NCBI GenBank assembly: GCA_017468085.1
Contig: JAFUJR010000007.1
Span: 19,439 to 83,438, forward strand
Direction of reading: 5' to 3'
Length of the DNA stretch: 64,000 bases
Origin: Clostridia bacterium
GTDB lineage: Bacteria; Bacillota; Clostridia; Christensenellales; Borkfalkiaceae
Position numbers and translations under genes: made by a program. Below, piece after piece: positions 1-7,485 of the stretch; position 1 is the stretch's first letter; each line of letters opens with the position of its first letter. The notes beneath the pieces were generated by a model that had not been told where the DNA came from, did no database searches, and worked only from the letters and a program-made list of their open reading frames with translations.

Positions 1-4
1 AAAA

Positions 5-661
5 ATGATTGGCGCAGTAATCGCAATGCAAAGTGAAGCGGATATTTTGTTAGACGAAATGCAAATTTTCCGTTCCTTGACGGTAAGCGGTAAAAAAATT
101 CACGTTGGAAAGGCTTACGGCAAAGACGTTGCCGTATGTATATGCGGCGTAGGTAAAGTAAACGCGGCGCTCGGCACGCAAATCCTTATCAGTAAATTCG
201 ACGCGAAAAAGTTGCTTAATTTTGGCGTAGCAGGGAGCTTAAATCCGCAGACGGAACTTTGCTCGGTATACCAAATTTCGGCAGCTACGCAATTCGACTT
301 TGATTTGGTGCAATTGAACGGCACAAAAATCGGTACGCTGAACGAATACCAAGAAAGTTATTTAATGCTCAACGCCCTTCCCCTTGATTTCCCCAAACGC
401 AAATTAGGGACGGCAGACCGTTTTAACGATTCCTTGGACGATTTCAACCTTCTAACCAAAGAATTACAAGCAGATATTCGCGATATGGAAGGCGGCGCAA
501 TCGTACAAGCGGCATTTGCTGCAGAGCTGCCCGTGTATGCTATTAAAGCCATTTCCGACGTGGCGGGCAGCGGCAGTACTACCGAGCAATATTTGATAAA
601 CAAAGACAAGGCGCTTTGTAATTTAAAAACTGCTTTAGCCACCGTTTTTGAATATTTATAA
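5..661 (+). CDS. mtnN: 5'-methylthioadenosine/S-adenosylhomocysteine nucleosidase
   Basis: Hydrolyses methylthioadenosine and S-adenosylhomocysteine to adenine plus the thioribose moiety, recycling the by-products of SAM-dependent reactions in the cytoplasm. The 218-aa product has the family opening MIGAVIAMQSEA, the glycine-rich GVAGSL strand near residue 76, the ribose-binding DMEGGA motif near residue 160 and an ISDVA segment with the expected catalytic Asp near residue 187. Length is slightly short of the usual 228-235 aa. The gene begins four bases into the window, so its ribosome site cannot be seen. It is followed after 21 nt by ung and then a methyltransferase on the same strand, probably one transcript. 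Substrate preference inside the family (MTA/SAH versus futalosine or other nucleosides) is not settled by sequence alone. Confidence 0.88.
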   Translation: MIGAVIAMQSEADILLDEMQIFRSLTVSGKKIHVGKAYGKDVAVCICGVGKVNAALGTQILISKFDAKKLLNFGVAGSLNPQTELCSVYQISAATQFDFDLVQLNGTKIGTLNEYQESYLMLNALPLDFPKRKLGTADRFNDSLDDFNLLTKELQADIRDMEGGAIVQAAFAAELPVYAIKAISDVAGSGSTTEQYLINKDKALCNLKTALATVFEYL

Positions 662-682
662 TGAAAATTTACAGAGGTTAAA

Positions 683-1351
683 ATGATTGATTTAGGCGAT
701 TGGAACGAACGGCTTGCGCCACTCTTTGCTGACGAGCGATATAAAAAAATACGCGCATTTTTAATTGATGAATACCGCAATTATACCGTTTATCCCGATA
801 TGTACGATTTGTATAATTGTTTTAGATATACGCAGTTTGCCGATTTGCGCGTCGTGATTTTGGGACAAGACCCCTACCATAACGTCGGGCAGGCGCACGG
901 GCTCTGTTTTTCCGTGCAAGACGGCATACAAAAACCGCCCTCTCTTGAAAACATTTTCAAAGAATTAAGGGAAGACATAGGCTGCGACGCGCCCAAGAGC
1001 GGCAACTTGACCAAATGGGCAAAAGAAGGCGTGCTGCTTATGAATACCTCTCTTTCCGTGCGCGAACACCAAGCAAATTCCCACTCTAAATGCGGTTGGG
1101 CTTGGTTTACGGACAGCGTTATCAAACTTATTTCCGAGCAAAAAGAACACGTCGTGTTTATTCTTTGGGGCGGGAATGCGCGAAGCAAAAAGCCTTTGAT
1201 TGACACCTCGAAACACCTTATTTTAGAGTGCGCGCACCCCTCGCCCTTGTCCGCTTATAACGGATTTTTTGGCTGCAAGCATTTCTCTAAAACAAACGCC
1301 TATTTACAAAGCCAAGGTTTACCGCCCATTGATTGGGATTTAACGAAATAA
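683..1351 (+). CDS. ung: Uracil-DNA glycosylase, family 1
   Basis: Excises uracil from DNA in base-excision repair. The 222-aa protein carries the water-activating GQDPYH motif (residues about 61-66, with the catalytic Asp), a FSV uracil-pocket segment, VFILWG near residue 157, and the DNA-intercalating HPSPLSA motif with its catalytic His near residue 186. Length is normal for Ung. The start is preceded by an AGAGG ribosome site. It sits 21 nt after mtnN and 10 nt before the methyltransferase, consistent with a three-gene transcript. Confidence 0.96.
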   Translation: MIDLGDWNERLAPLFADERYKKIRAFLIDEYRNYTVYPDMYDLYNCFRYTQFADLRVVILGQDPYHNVGQAHGLCFSVQDGIQKPPSLENIFKELREDIGCDAPKSGNLTKWAKEGVLLMNTSLSVREHQANSHSKCGWAWFTDSVIKLISEQKEHVVFILWGGNARSKKPLIDTSKHLILECAHPSPLSAYNGFFGCKHFSKTNAYLQSQGLPPIDWDLTK

Positions 1352-1361
1352 TATAAAAGCC

Positions 1362-2234
1362 ATGAATACGATTTGGTCAAAAAATATTCAAGGAATACAA
1401 ACCTTGTATTCCAGCCGAAAGTTAAGATTCGACGATTTATTTTCAACGCAATACATTTCTCTTTTTAATCTGGAAACGGATAAGAAATTAAAAATCCTTG
1501 AAATCGGTTGCGGACCGGGCGCACTCGCTATTGCGCTCCAACGTTGGTATCCTAACGCAGAAATCACAACCATTGACCGCGACAGCGATTTTATCCGTTT
1601 TGCAAAGCAAGTCGCACCGCAAATATCCTTTATGGAGGGAGACGCAACTCACCTTCCCTTTCCAAACGAAGAGTTTGACGTTACGATATCTAATACTGTA
1701 AGCGAACACATAAAACCCGAGTTATTTTATCAAGAACAATTAAGAGTGCTAAAACCAGGCGGGATTTGCTTAGTTTTATCCTCACGGAAAGGTATACATA
1801 TCCAATCAACCATTTTAGACGATAATGCATGCGAGCAGGCTTTCTGGCAAAAGGCAAGCGAATTAGACCATTCTTTGGAGCAGTTTCAAATTTGCCGATA
1901 TCCTATGAACGAAGCCGAGCTCCCCACTGCAATGGAACGCTTTGGATTTAAAGATGTTTCTACGGGATATGTCATCGCGGATTTAACTCCCGACAACCCC
2001 AAGTTTTCTCAAGAAAAAGCCCTCGAAATTATAAATGCGAACCGAATAAACGACTTAGAAGCGGTGGAATCGGTTGCTTACAAATTGCCCGACGCTTTTT
2101 CAAGCGAAGAAATTATGAATATGAAACAGCGCATCAACGAAAAATACGACGCAAGAATTAACGATTATTTAGTCAAAAAGAAATATTGGGATACGGACGC
2201 CATAATCACGATGATAGTTCGCGGCGTTAAATAA
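1362..2234 (+). CDS. Class I SAM-dependent methyltransferase, function unknown
   Basis: A 290-aa cytoplasmic protein with a Methyltransf_11-type Rossmann fold. Motif I is ILEIGCGPG (about residues 45-53), motif II is an acidic strand ending in TTIDRD (about 69-74), and the post-motif region contains EGDATHLPF and a later LKPGG turn typical of small-molecule methyltransferases. The C-terminal ~120 residues are family-specific and I do not recognise a substrate. It begins 10 nt after ung, so it is probably co-transcribed, and ends at a strong bidirectional terminator. The substrate could be a metabolite, quinone or tRNA; no choice can be made from sequence. Confidence 0.8.
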   Translation: MNTIWSKNIQGIQTLYSSRKLRFDDLFSTQYISLFNLETDKKLKILEIGCGPGALAIALQRWYPNAEITTIDRDSDFIRFAKQVAPQISFMEGDATHLPFPNEEFDVTISNTVSEHIKPELFYQEQLRVLKPGGICLVLSSRKGIHIQSTILDDNACEQAFWQKASELDHSLEQFQICRYPMNEAELPTAMERFGFKDVSTGYVIADLTPDNPKFSQEKALEIINANRINDLEAVESVAYKLPDAFSSEEIMNMKQRINEKYDARINDYLVKKKYWDTDAIITMIVRGVK

Positions 2235-2243
2235 TAAGCATAA

Positions 2244-2275
2244 AACACGGCTTTCCGCGCTTGGAAAGCCGTGTT
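2244..2275. terminator. Bidirectional intrinsic terminator
   Basis: A 13-bp perfect inverted repeat (2244-2256 and 2263-2275) with a 6-nt loop lies between two convergent genes, the methyltransferase and the XRE regulator. A-rich sequence flanks it on the left, giving a T-rich tract for the minus-strand transcript. Confidence 0.85.
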
Positions 2276-2277
2276 CT

Positions 2278-2925
2278 TCAATCTTCTTGATTGTTTTCTT
2301 GTTCGTTTTCTTTCTTTAAAAGGCTCATTTTTCGCGAGCACCAGCTTCTCTTGCTACATTTAGGGCATTTAAGATAACGCGTGGTAGCCGTATGCGCTCC
2401 TATTAAATACGCACCCACGGTAGGCACGAATCTATGTCCGCATTTACGGCACTCAAACGCACCGCAAGTAATTTCGAGTGCTATAGCAACGCCTATCCCC
2501 ACCAATATAATGATAAAGCTCAAGGCAATTAGTAAAATACGAGTAACCGTTTTCAATTCTAAATGCCCAGCCAACATGATTATCGTAACCCCCGCAAGCA
2601 AGGTAATCCCCACTACGATCACTGCAATTATCGTTTGAAACTTGGTTTTCACCTTTTGTTCTTCAATTAAACTCAAAATATTATCCTCCGCATTTTGTTT
2701 ATACTCGGAGTCGCTCAATTTTCTGCCCGATAACAACTCATTTACGGATATATCTAACTCTTTACAAAGCGGTAACATCAATGAAACCTCGGGTAGACCT
2801 CCCCCTCGTTCCCATTTAGAAACCGTTTTGTCGCTTATGTTTAATAAATCCGCAAGCTCACGCTGCGTAAGTCCGCGCGCCTTACGCCGTTCTGCAATAA
2901 ATTTTCCCGTTGTCATTTGGTCCAT
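2278..2925 (-). CDS. XRE-family regulator with membrane helices and C-terminal zinc ribbon
   Basis: A 215-aa protein with an N-terminal HTH_3 domain (about residues 4-60: RERADL-type helix, then the recognition helix SDKTVSKWERG). Two hydrophobic segments follow at about 95-118 and 125-148, so the HTH is probably anchored at the membrane. The C-terminal ~45 residues contain CRKCGH and CPKCSK, two CxxC pairs typical of a zinc ribbon. The start at 2925 is chosen because AGGAGG lies 6 nt upstream and the HTH begins directly after it; a longer frame to 2976 would run into the neighbouring terminator. Such HTH-TM proteins are common in Clostridia but their ligands are mostly unknown. Confidence 0.8.
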   Translation of the reverse strand: MDQMTTGKFIAERRKARGLTQRELADLLNISDKTVSKWERGGGLPEVSLMLPLCKELDISVNELLSGRKLSDSEYKQNAEDNILSLIEEQKVKTKFQTIIAVIVVGITLLAGVTIIMLAGHLELKTVTRILLIALSFIIILVGIGVAIALEITCGAFECRKCGHRFVPTVGAYLIGAHTATTRYLKCPKCSKRSWCSRKMSLLKKENEQENNQED

Positions 2926-2961
2926 CTTGCGCCTCCTATAAACATAATAGCAGGTTTTTGA

Positions 2962-3017
2962 GAAAAAAACACCCACGGAGCGTAGAGTTTTGCCTTTTTT
3001 CGTTCTATTCTCCGTGG
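2962..3017 (-). terminator. Terminator of the mia/mut operon
   Basis: Inverted arms 2973-2980 (ccacggag) and 3010-3017 (ctccgtgg) enclose a long loop with some internal pairing. On the minus strand the hairpin is followed by a seven-T run (2963-2969). It lies just downstream of the methionine gamma-lyase family gene. Confidence 0.65.
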
Positions 3018-3024
3018 AATTTTC

Positions 3025-4251
3025 TTACATAAGTCTTGATAAAATCTTTTTCAATGCGTATTTGCAATGCTCGTAGGTCAAACCGCCTTGAAAATAAGCC
3101 GTATACGGCTCTTTGACAGGCGCGTCGGCAGAAAGCTCGATTGAAGCCCCCTCCACGAAACAACCAGCCGCCATAATCACCTTGCTATCATAACCGGGCA
3201 TATCCCAAGGCTCAAGCGTAACGAAGCTATCGACAGGTGAAGCCTCTTGCACCGATTGAATAAAATCACAAAGCTCTTTCGCTGTGTTGAAACGGATTGC
3301 GCGTGTGATATCCGAAGGGGTTTTGTCAAGTTTGGGGAAATTTTCGTAGCCGAGCGCCTCCATACATTTACCGATTAAAAAGCCCCCTTTCATGGCTTGA
3401 TTGACCGTATGCGGCGCCATAAATAAGCCTTGATAGAAAAGCCGCCAGCCGTATGCATACGAACCCACCTCGTTTCCAATCGATGGCGCGGTCAATCTTC
3501 TGCCTATCAAATCGATATATTTTTCTTTACCGACAATATAGCCGCCCGTAGGCGCGATACCGCCACCGGGATTTTTGATAAGCGAGCCCACCGCCACGTC
3601 CGCGCCGACGTCGCACGGCTCTTGCTTTTCTACAAACTCCCCATAGCAATTATCGACGAAAATACAGCCCGTAAAACCAAGCCCGCGGACAAAATCGCAC
3701 ATATCGCCGATTTCCGCTACGGTGAACGCGTCGCGGAGTTCATATCCACGCGAACGTTGAAGGTAAACCATTTTTAAGCTGTCGCCCATTGCCGCAACGG
3801 CGTTTTTTACGGCATTTTTATCGAATTTCCCCTCGTCAGTCAAATCCGTGCATTGAAAGGAAATACCGAAATCCTTTAAAGAGCCGTTTCCCTCGCCATA
3901 GATAACGCCATGTAAAGTATCGTATGGCATACCCGAAACGCACAAGACACTATCACCCGTGCGAAGTACGCCGAACAAAGCCACCGTGAGCGCGTGCGTA
4001 CCGCTCAATATAGCAGGCGAAACAATGCCCGCCTCCGCGCCGAGTGAATCCGCAAAAACGTCGCCGAGTACAAATCGCCCCTCGTCGCCGTATCCGTAGC
4101 CCGTAGACGGATTAAAATGGCGTAACGCAATAGAATGCTTGTTGAATGCTTTTAACACCTTCTCTTGATTAAATTCGCTAATTTCGTCTGCGATTGCAAA
4201 CTGCGAACGTAATTCTTCTTCACTTTTTTGGATAAGTTGTTCTACCGTCAT
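3025..4251 (-). CDS. Methionine gamma-lyase family protein (aluminium-resistance family)
   Basis: A 408-aa PLP-dependent enzyme of the Met_gamma_lyase / 'aluminium resistance protein' family, fold type I, cytoplasmic. Visible signs: the ILSGTHAL phosphate-binding segment near residue 82, the aspartate stretch CIFVDNCYGE near 197, and the SLIKNPGGG segment near 224 whose Lys should form the Schiff base. The true reaction of this widespread family is poorly known despite its name; C-S lyase activity is inferred. It is the last gene of a minus-strand operon, 53 nt after miaA, a position it keeps in many Bacillota. Start at 4251 is supported by GAGAGG upstream. Confidence 0.85.
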   Translation of the reverse strand: MTVEQLIQKSEEELRSQFAIADEISEFNQEKVLKAFNKHSIALRHFNPSTGYGYGDEGRFVLGDVFADSLGAEAGIVSPAILSGTHALTVALFGVLRTGDSVLCVSGMPYDTLHGVIYGEGNGSLKDFGISFQCTDLTDEGKFDKNAVKNAVAAMGDSLKMVYLQRSRGYELRDAFTVAEIGDMCDFVRGLGFTGCIFVDNCYGEFVEKQEPCDVGADVAVGSLIKNPGGGIAPTGGYIVGKEKYIDLIGRRLTAPSIGNEVGSYAYGWRLFYQGLFMAPHTVNQAMKGGFLIGKCMEALGYENFPKLDKTPSDITRAIRFNTAKELCDFIQSVQEASPVDSFVTLEPWDMPGYDSKVIMAAGCFVEGASIELSADAPVKEPYTAYFQGGLTYEHCKYALKKILSRLM

Positions 4252-4304
4252 AATTCCTCTCTCATTTATTTATTATGCCACACATAGGTATTCTATCTGA
4301 CATA

Positions 4305-5207
4305 CTACTTATTTAATAAGTCTTCAATCATTGCAAGATTGTCCTCTGTCGGTGATAAATATACGTGATTTTCCATGCGCTTAAAGAAGGTTTGCTGTCT
4401 TTTTGCATAATTTCGGGTGTTTTTCTTGATAAGTTCTTTGATTTCCCCGACGTTTGCACCGATGCGTAATCCCTCCGCAACTTCCTTATAACCTATGCCT
4501 TGCATACTTTGCATATCCTCGGTTACACCGCCTTTTAGCAAGCCCTGTACCTCGTCAATTAAGCCGTTTTGAAACATTTCCTCTACACGAAGATTGATGC
4601 GATGATACAAAATCTCGCGCGGATATTCTATCGAAACGGAAACAAAGTCGAAACGCGGCGTAGGAGTATCGTCCTGCAAGGACTTTGCCTTTCCCGTAAC
4701 CTCGTAAATTTCCAAGGCGCGAATCACGCGCTTCACGTCGTTAAAATGTAGCTTTTGCGCGCTTTCGGGATCCTTTTCGCGCAATATCGCATGGACGTAT
4801 TCCTTGCCCATTTCCTCCGTCAGACGCTCGTATTTTTCACGTATTTCGGGATTTGCGCCAACGTTACCAAACTGCCGCTTATACAGCAAAGAATTTACGT
4901 AAAAACCCGTACCGCCACAAATTATGGGAATTCTCCCCTCTGCAAGTATGCGCTCTAAAATCGGCAAAGCCATCTTTTCGTAATCGCTGACGGAAAAGGG
5001 CGCTTTAGGCGATACGACGTCTATCATATGGTGTGGAATCCCGTTTCGCTCCTCCATCGTAGGTTTCGCCGTGCCGATATCCATACCGCGATATACGAGC
5101 ATGGAATCCGCAGAGATAATTTCCCCGTTAAATTTTTGGGCACACGCAACGGAAAGCGCCGTCTTACCCGACGCCGTTGCACCGCATATTACCAATACTT
5201 TCGACAT
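4305..5207 (-). CDS. miaA: tRNA dimethylallyltransferase
   Basis: Transfers a dimethylallyl group from DMAPP to N6 of A37 in tRNAs reading UNN codons. The 300-aa protein opens with the P-loop GATASGKT, followed by the family segments SADSMLVYRGMDIGTAKP (about residues 34-51), HHMIDV, and ICGGTGFYV with the conserved Thr. A swivel region and the YAKRQQTFF tRNA-binding motif lie near the C-terminus. Its ATG overlaps the mutL stop as TAATG, so translation is probably coupled. The product A37 base is the substrate of MiaB, encoded at the head of the same operon. Confidence 0.97.
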   Translation of the reverse strand: MSKVLVICGATASGKTALSVACAQKFNGEIISADSMLVYRGMDIGTAKPTMEERNGIPHHMIDVVSPKAPFSVSDYEKMALPILERILAEGRIPIICGGTGFYVNSLLYKRQFGNVGANPEIREKYERLTEEMGKEYVHAILREKDPESAQKLHFNDVKRVIRALEIYEVTGKAKSLQDDTPTPRFDFVSVSIEYPREILYHRINLRVEEMFQNGLIDEVQGLLKGGVTEDMQSMQGIGYKEVAEGLRIGANVGEIKELIKKNTRNYAKRQQTFFKRMENHVYLSPTEDNLAMIEDLLNK

Positions 5208-7483
5208 TAGCGAATCCTTTTGAACATTTTTTCAATCGTGCTCTTGGTCATCGTTACTACGATAGGTCTACCGTGAGGACATTTCATGCCCATATCCCCA
5301 TCCATCTGCTTAAACAGCTCGTCAATCTCTTGTTGGCTGATATTCATACCGCCTTTTACCGCTGCTTTGCACGCTGAGGTTGCAAGCTTATCCCGTATAA
5401 GCTCTTCCGCGCGAATGGAGCGATAATTGTTTACGTTTGCCAAAATTTCGTGCATGAAGCTATGAACGTCCATACGCCACGCCTCCACGGGCGTTGTCGT
5501 TACTCTGTAACGATCTCCTTCGTGATGAACGATTGTAATACCGAGATCAAGCAAATCCTGCTCGCGTTCTTTTAAGAAATCCGCCTCCACGTGGTTGACT
5601 TGGATTTCATACGGGGAAATCATCGGTTGCATCACTACGGTGCGGTTACGCATCTTTTCGCGCAATTTATCAAAAATAATACGCTCATGCGCGGCGTGCT
5701 GGTCGATAATGTAAATCACACCGTCGCGCTCGTAAAGCAAATAGGTGTTAAAGAGCTTGCCCGCGAAACGGAAAGTGGAAATGTCCATCTTTTGCTGTTT
5801 GGCTTGCATTTCTTCCTGTTCAAGCAAGCGTTTATTGCTTTCAAATACGTCCGTTTGATATACGGGCATAGGCACGCGCGGGTCTTCTTGGATTGGACGA
5901 GGCTTGGGAGGTTCGACGGGGCGAGGCACATAGCTGGGATAATACGGCCCGTAATTTTCCGTTCCCTCCTCCTTTGCCCCAAGCGTTATAGGTTCGGTTA
6001 AATCGCCGTTTTTTAAGGCGTTCGAATTTTCCGCCCTAATCACACTCGGTTCGAAATATAAATCAGGGAACATCTTGTGCAATTTTTCGGGATCGCGGTC
6101 AGGATTAGGGAAATTCGTAAACTCAAACGTTCTGTGAATATAATTAGGCCCTACCTGTGATGCGGGCGTTAACCCTTTCACGGGTAAATCCAATTCGTAC
6201 TGTGGTTGTAAATTGGAATCATGTACGGAAAAATCGGGTTTGCAAAGCTCTATTTCGCGCCTTGCGTCCTCGTAAGACATCGTCGAAAAACCAACGAGCC
6301 CTTTATCGCTTGCGCTTTTTTCTTGGGCATTTTCTACGTCGGGAACGTCAAATACTTTTTCCTTGGGCGTATGCGGCGGCGCAGAAATATTTTCCGTAGG
6401 TAATTTCGGCATGGCAAACGGCTTCCCATGATTGTCCACGGGAATATCAACCGTCGTTTCTTTCTGCACACTCGTCGGCACTACGTATTCAAGCGCTTTA
6501 CTGTTTCCGTCCAAAACCGCGGAAATGATCGTGTAAATGCACCCGTAAATAATTTTATTATCCGAAAACCGAACGTCTGCCTTATTAGGATGCACGTTAA
6601 CGTCTACGATTTCCTGCGGGACGTCGATATGCAAAACGTAAAACGGATATTGGCGCTTCATCAAATAGGACGCATAGGCGTTGGAAATTGCAGAAGAAAT
6701 CGTTGCGTTCACAATATATCTGCCATTGAGAAATATGCTTTGATAAGTCTTGTTCGCCTTATAATAATTCTGGTTGCCGATATATCCCCGAACGCGTACG
6801 CCGTGTTTTTCCGCGTCGATTGCAATGCATTCACGCAAAACCGCCGCGCCGTACACGCTTACTAACGCCTCCTCGTCGCCGCCCGAAAAGGATTGTAAAA
6901 TTTTCTTCCCGTCCGCATAATAGGTGAACGCGATATCCGAACGATTTAAAATGAAACGGGAAATACAGTTGGTGATTTCCGTTTCCTCGCCTTTGTCCGT
7001 CTTTAAAAAATTTAACCGCACGGGCGCATTGAAAAAGAGCATCTCTACACAGACGTCCGTACCGTTTTCGCCTGCTACTTCCATAATTTGCCCCATTTCC
7101 CCGCCGTTGGAATCCAAGCGATAGCACTTACCGTTCGACGTCTTAGAAGTAATGCTCATCTTGGAAATGGAAGCAATAGAAGCCACGGCTTCACCACGGA
7201 AACCGAGGGTCATGATCCGCTCCAAATCCTCCGCTTCGGCAATTTTACTGGTAGCGTGCGGCAAGAACGCCGATTGCAAATCGTCGCGCTCGATACCACA
7301 ACCGTTATCAATGACGCGAATAAGCTGCTTACCGCCCTTTTCAATGTGTATTTCAATTTCCGTCGCGCCCGCGTCGATAGAGTTTTCAATCAACTCTTTT
7401 ACGACGGAACAGGGTCTTTCTACGACCTCGCCTGCGGCAATTCGGTTATAGACCTTAGACGGCAATATGTTAATTTTACCCAT
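5207..7483 (-). CDS. mutL: DNA mismatch repair protein MutL
   Basis: Mismatch-repair ATPase and nicking endonuclease that links MutS recognition to strand removal. The 758-aa protein has the GHKL ATPase motifs at the N-terminus (E-N-SIDAGA near residue 36, DNGCGI near 59, TLGFRGEA near 93), a variable proline-rich linker (about 340-560), and a C-terminal endonuclease domain with DQHAAHERIIFD, SACKAAVK and CPHGRP. The metal motif usually reads DQHA-x2-E-x4-E; here the last Glu is Asp. The gene follows mutS by 2 nt and overlaps miaA by one base. Confidence 0.97.
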   Translation of the reverse strand: MGKINILPSKVYNRIAAGEVVERPCSVVKELIENSIDAGATEIEIHIEKGGKQLIRVIDNGCGIERDDLQSAFLPHATSKIAEAEDLERIMTLGFRGEAVASIASISKMSITSKTSNGKCYRLDSNGGEMGQIMEVAGENGTDVCVEMLFFNAPVRLNFLKTDKGEETEITNCISRFILNRSDIAFTYYADGKKILQSFSGGDEEALVSVYGAAVLRECIAIDAEKHGVRVRGYIGNQNYYKANKTYQSIFLNGRYIVNATISSAISNAYASYLMKRQYPFYVLHIDVPQEIVDVNVHPNKADVRFSDNKIIYGCIYTIISAVLDGNSKALEYVVPTSVQKETTVDIPVDNHGKPFAMPKLPTENISAPPHTPKEKVFDVPDVENAQEKSASDKGLVGFSTMSYEDARREIELCKPDFSVHDSNLQPQYELDLPVKGLTPASQVGPNYIHRTFEFTNFPNPDRDPEKLHKMFPDLYFEPSVIRAENSNALKNGDLTEPITLGAKEEGTENYGPYYPSYVPRPVEPPKPRPIQEDPRVPMPVYQTDVFESNKRLLEQEEMQAKQQKMDISTFRFAGKLFNTYLLYERDGVIYIIDQHAAHERIIFDKLREKMRNRTVVMQPMISPYEIQVNHVEADFLKEREQDLLDLGITIVHHEGDRYRVTTTPVEAWRMDVHSFMHEILANVNNYRSIRAEELIRDKLATSACKAAVKGGMNISQQEIDELFKQMDGDMGMKCPHGRPIVVTMTKSTIEKMFKRIR

Positions 7484-7485
7484 AC

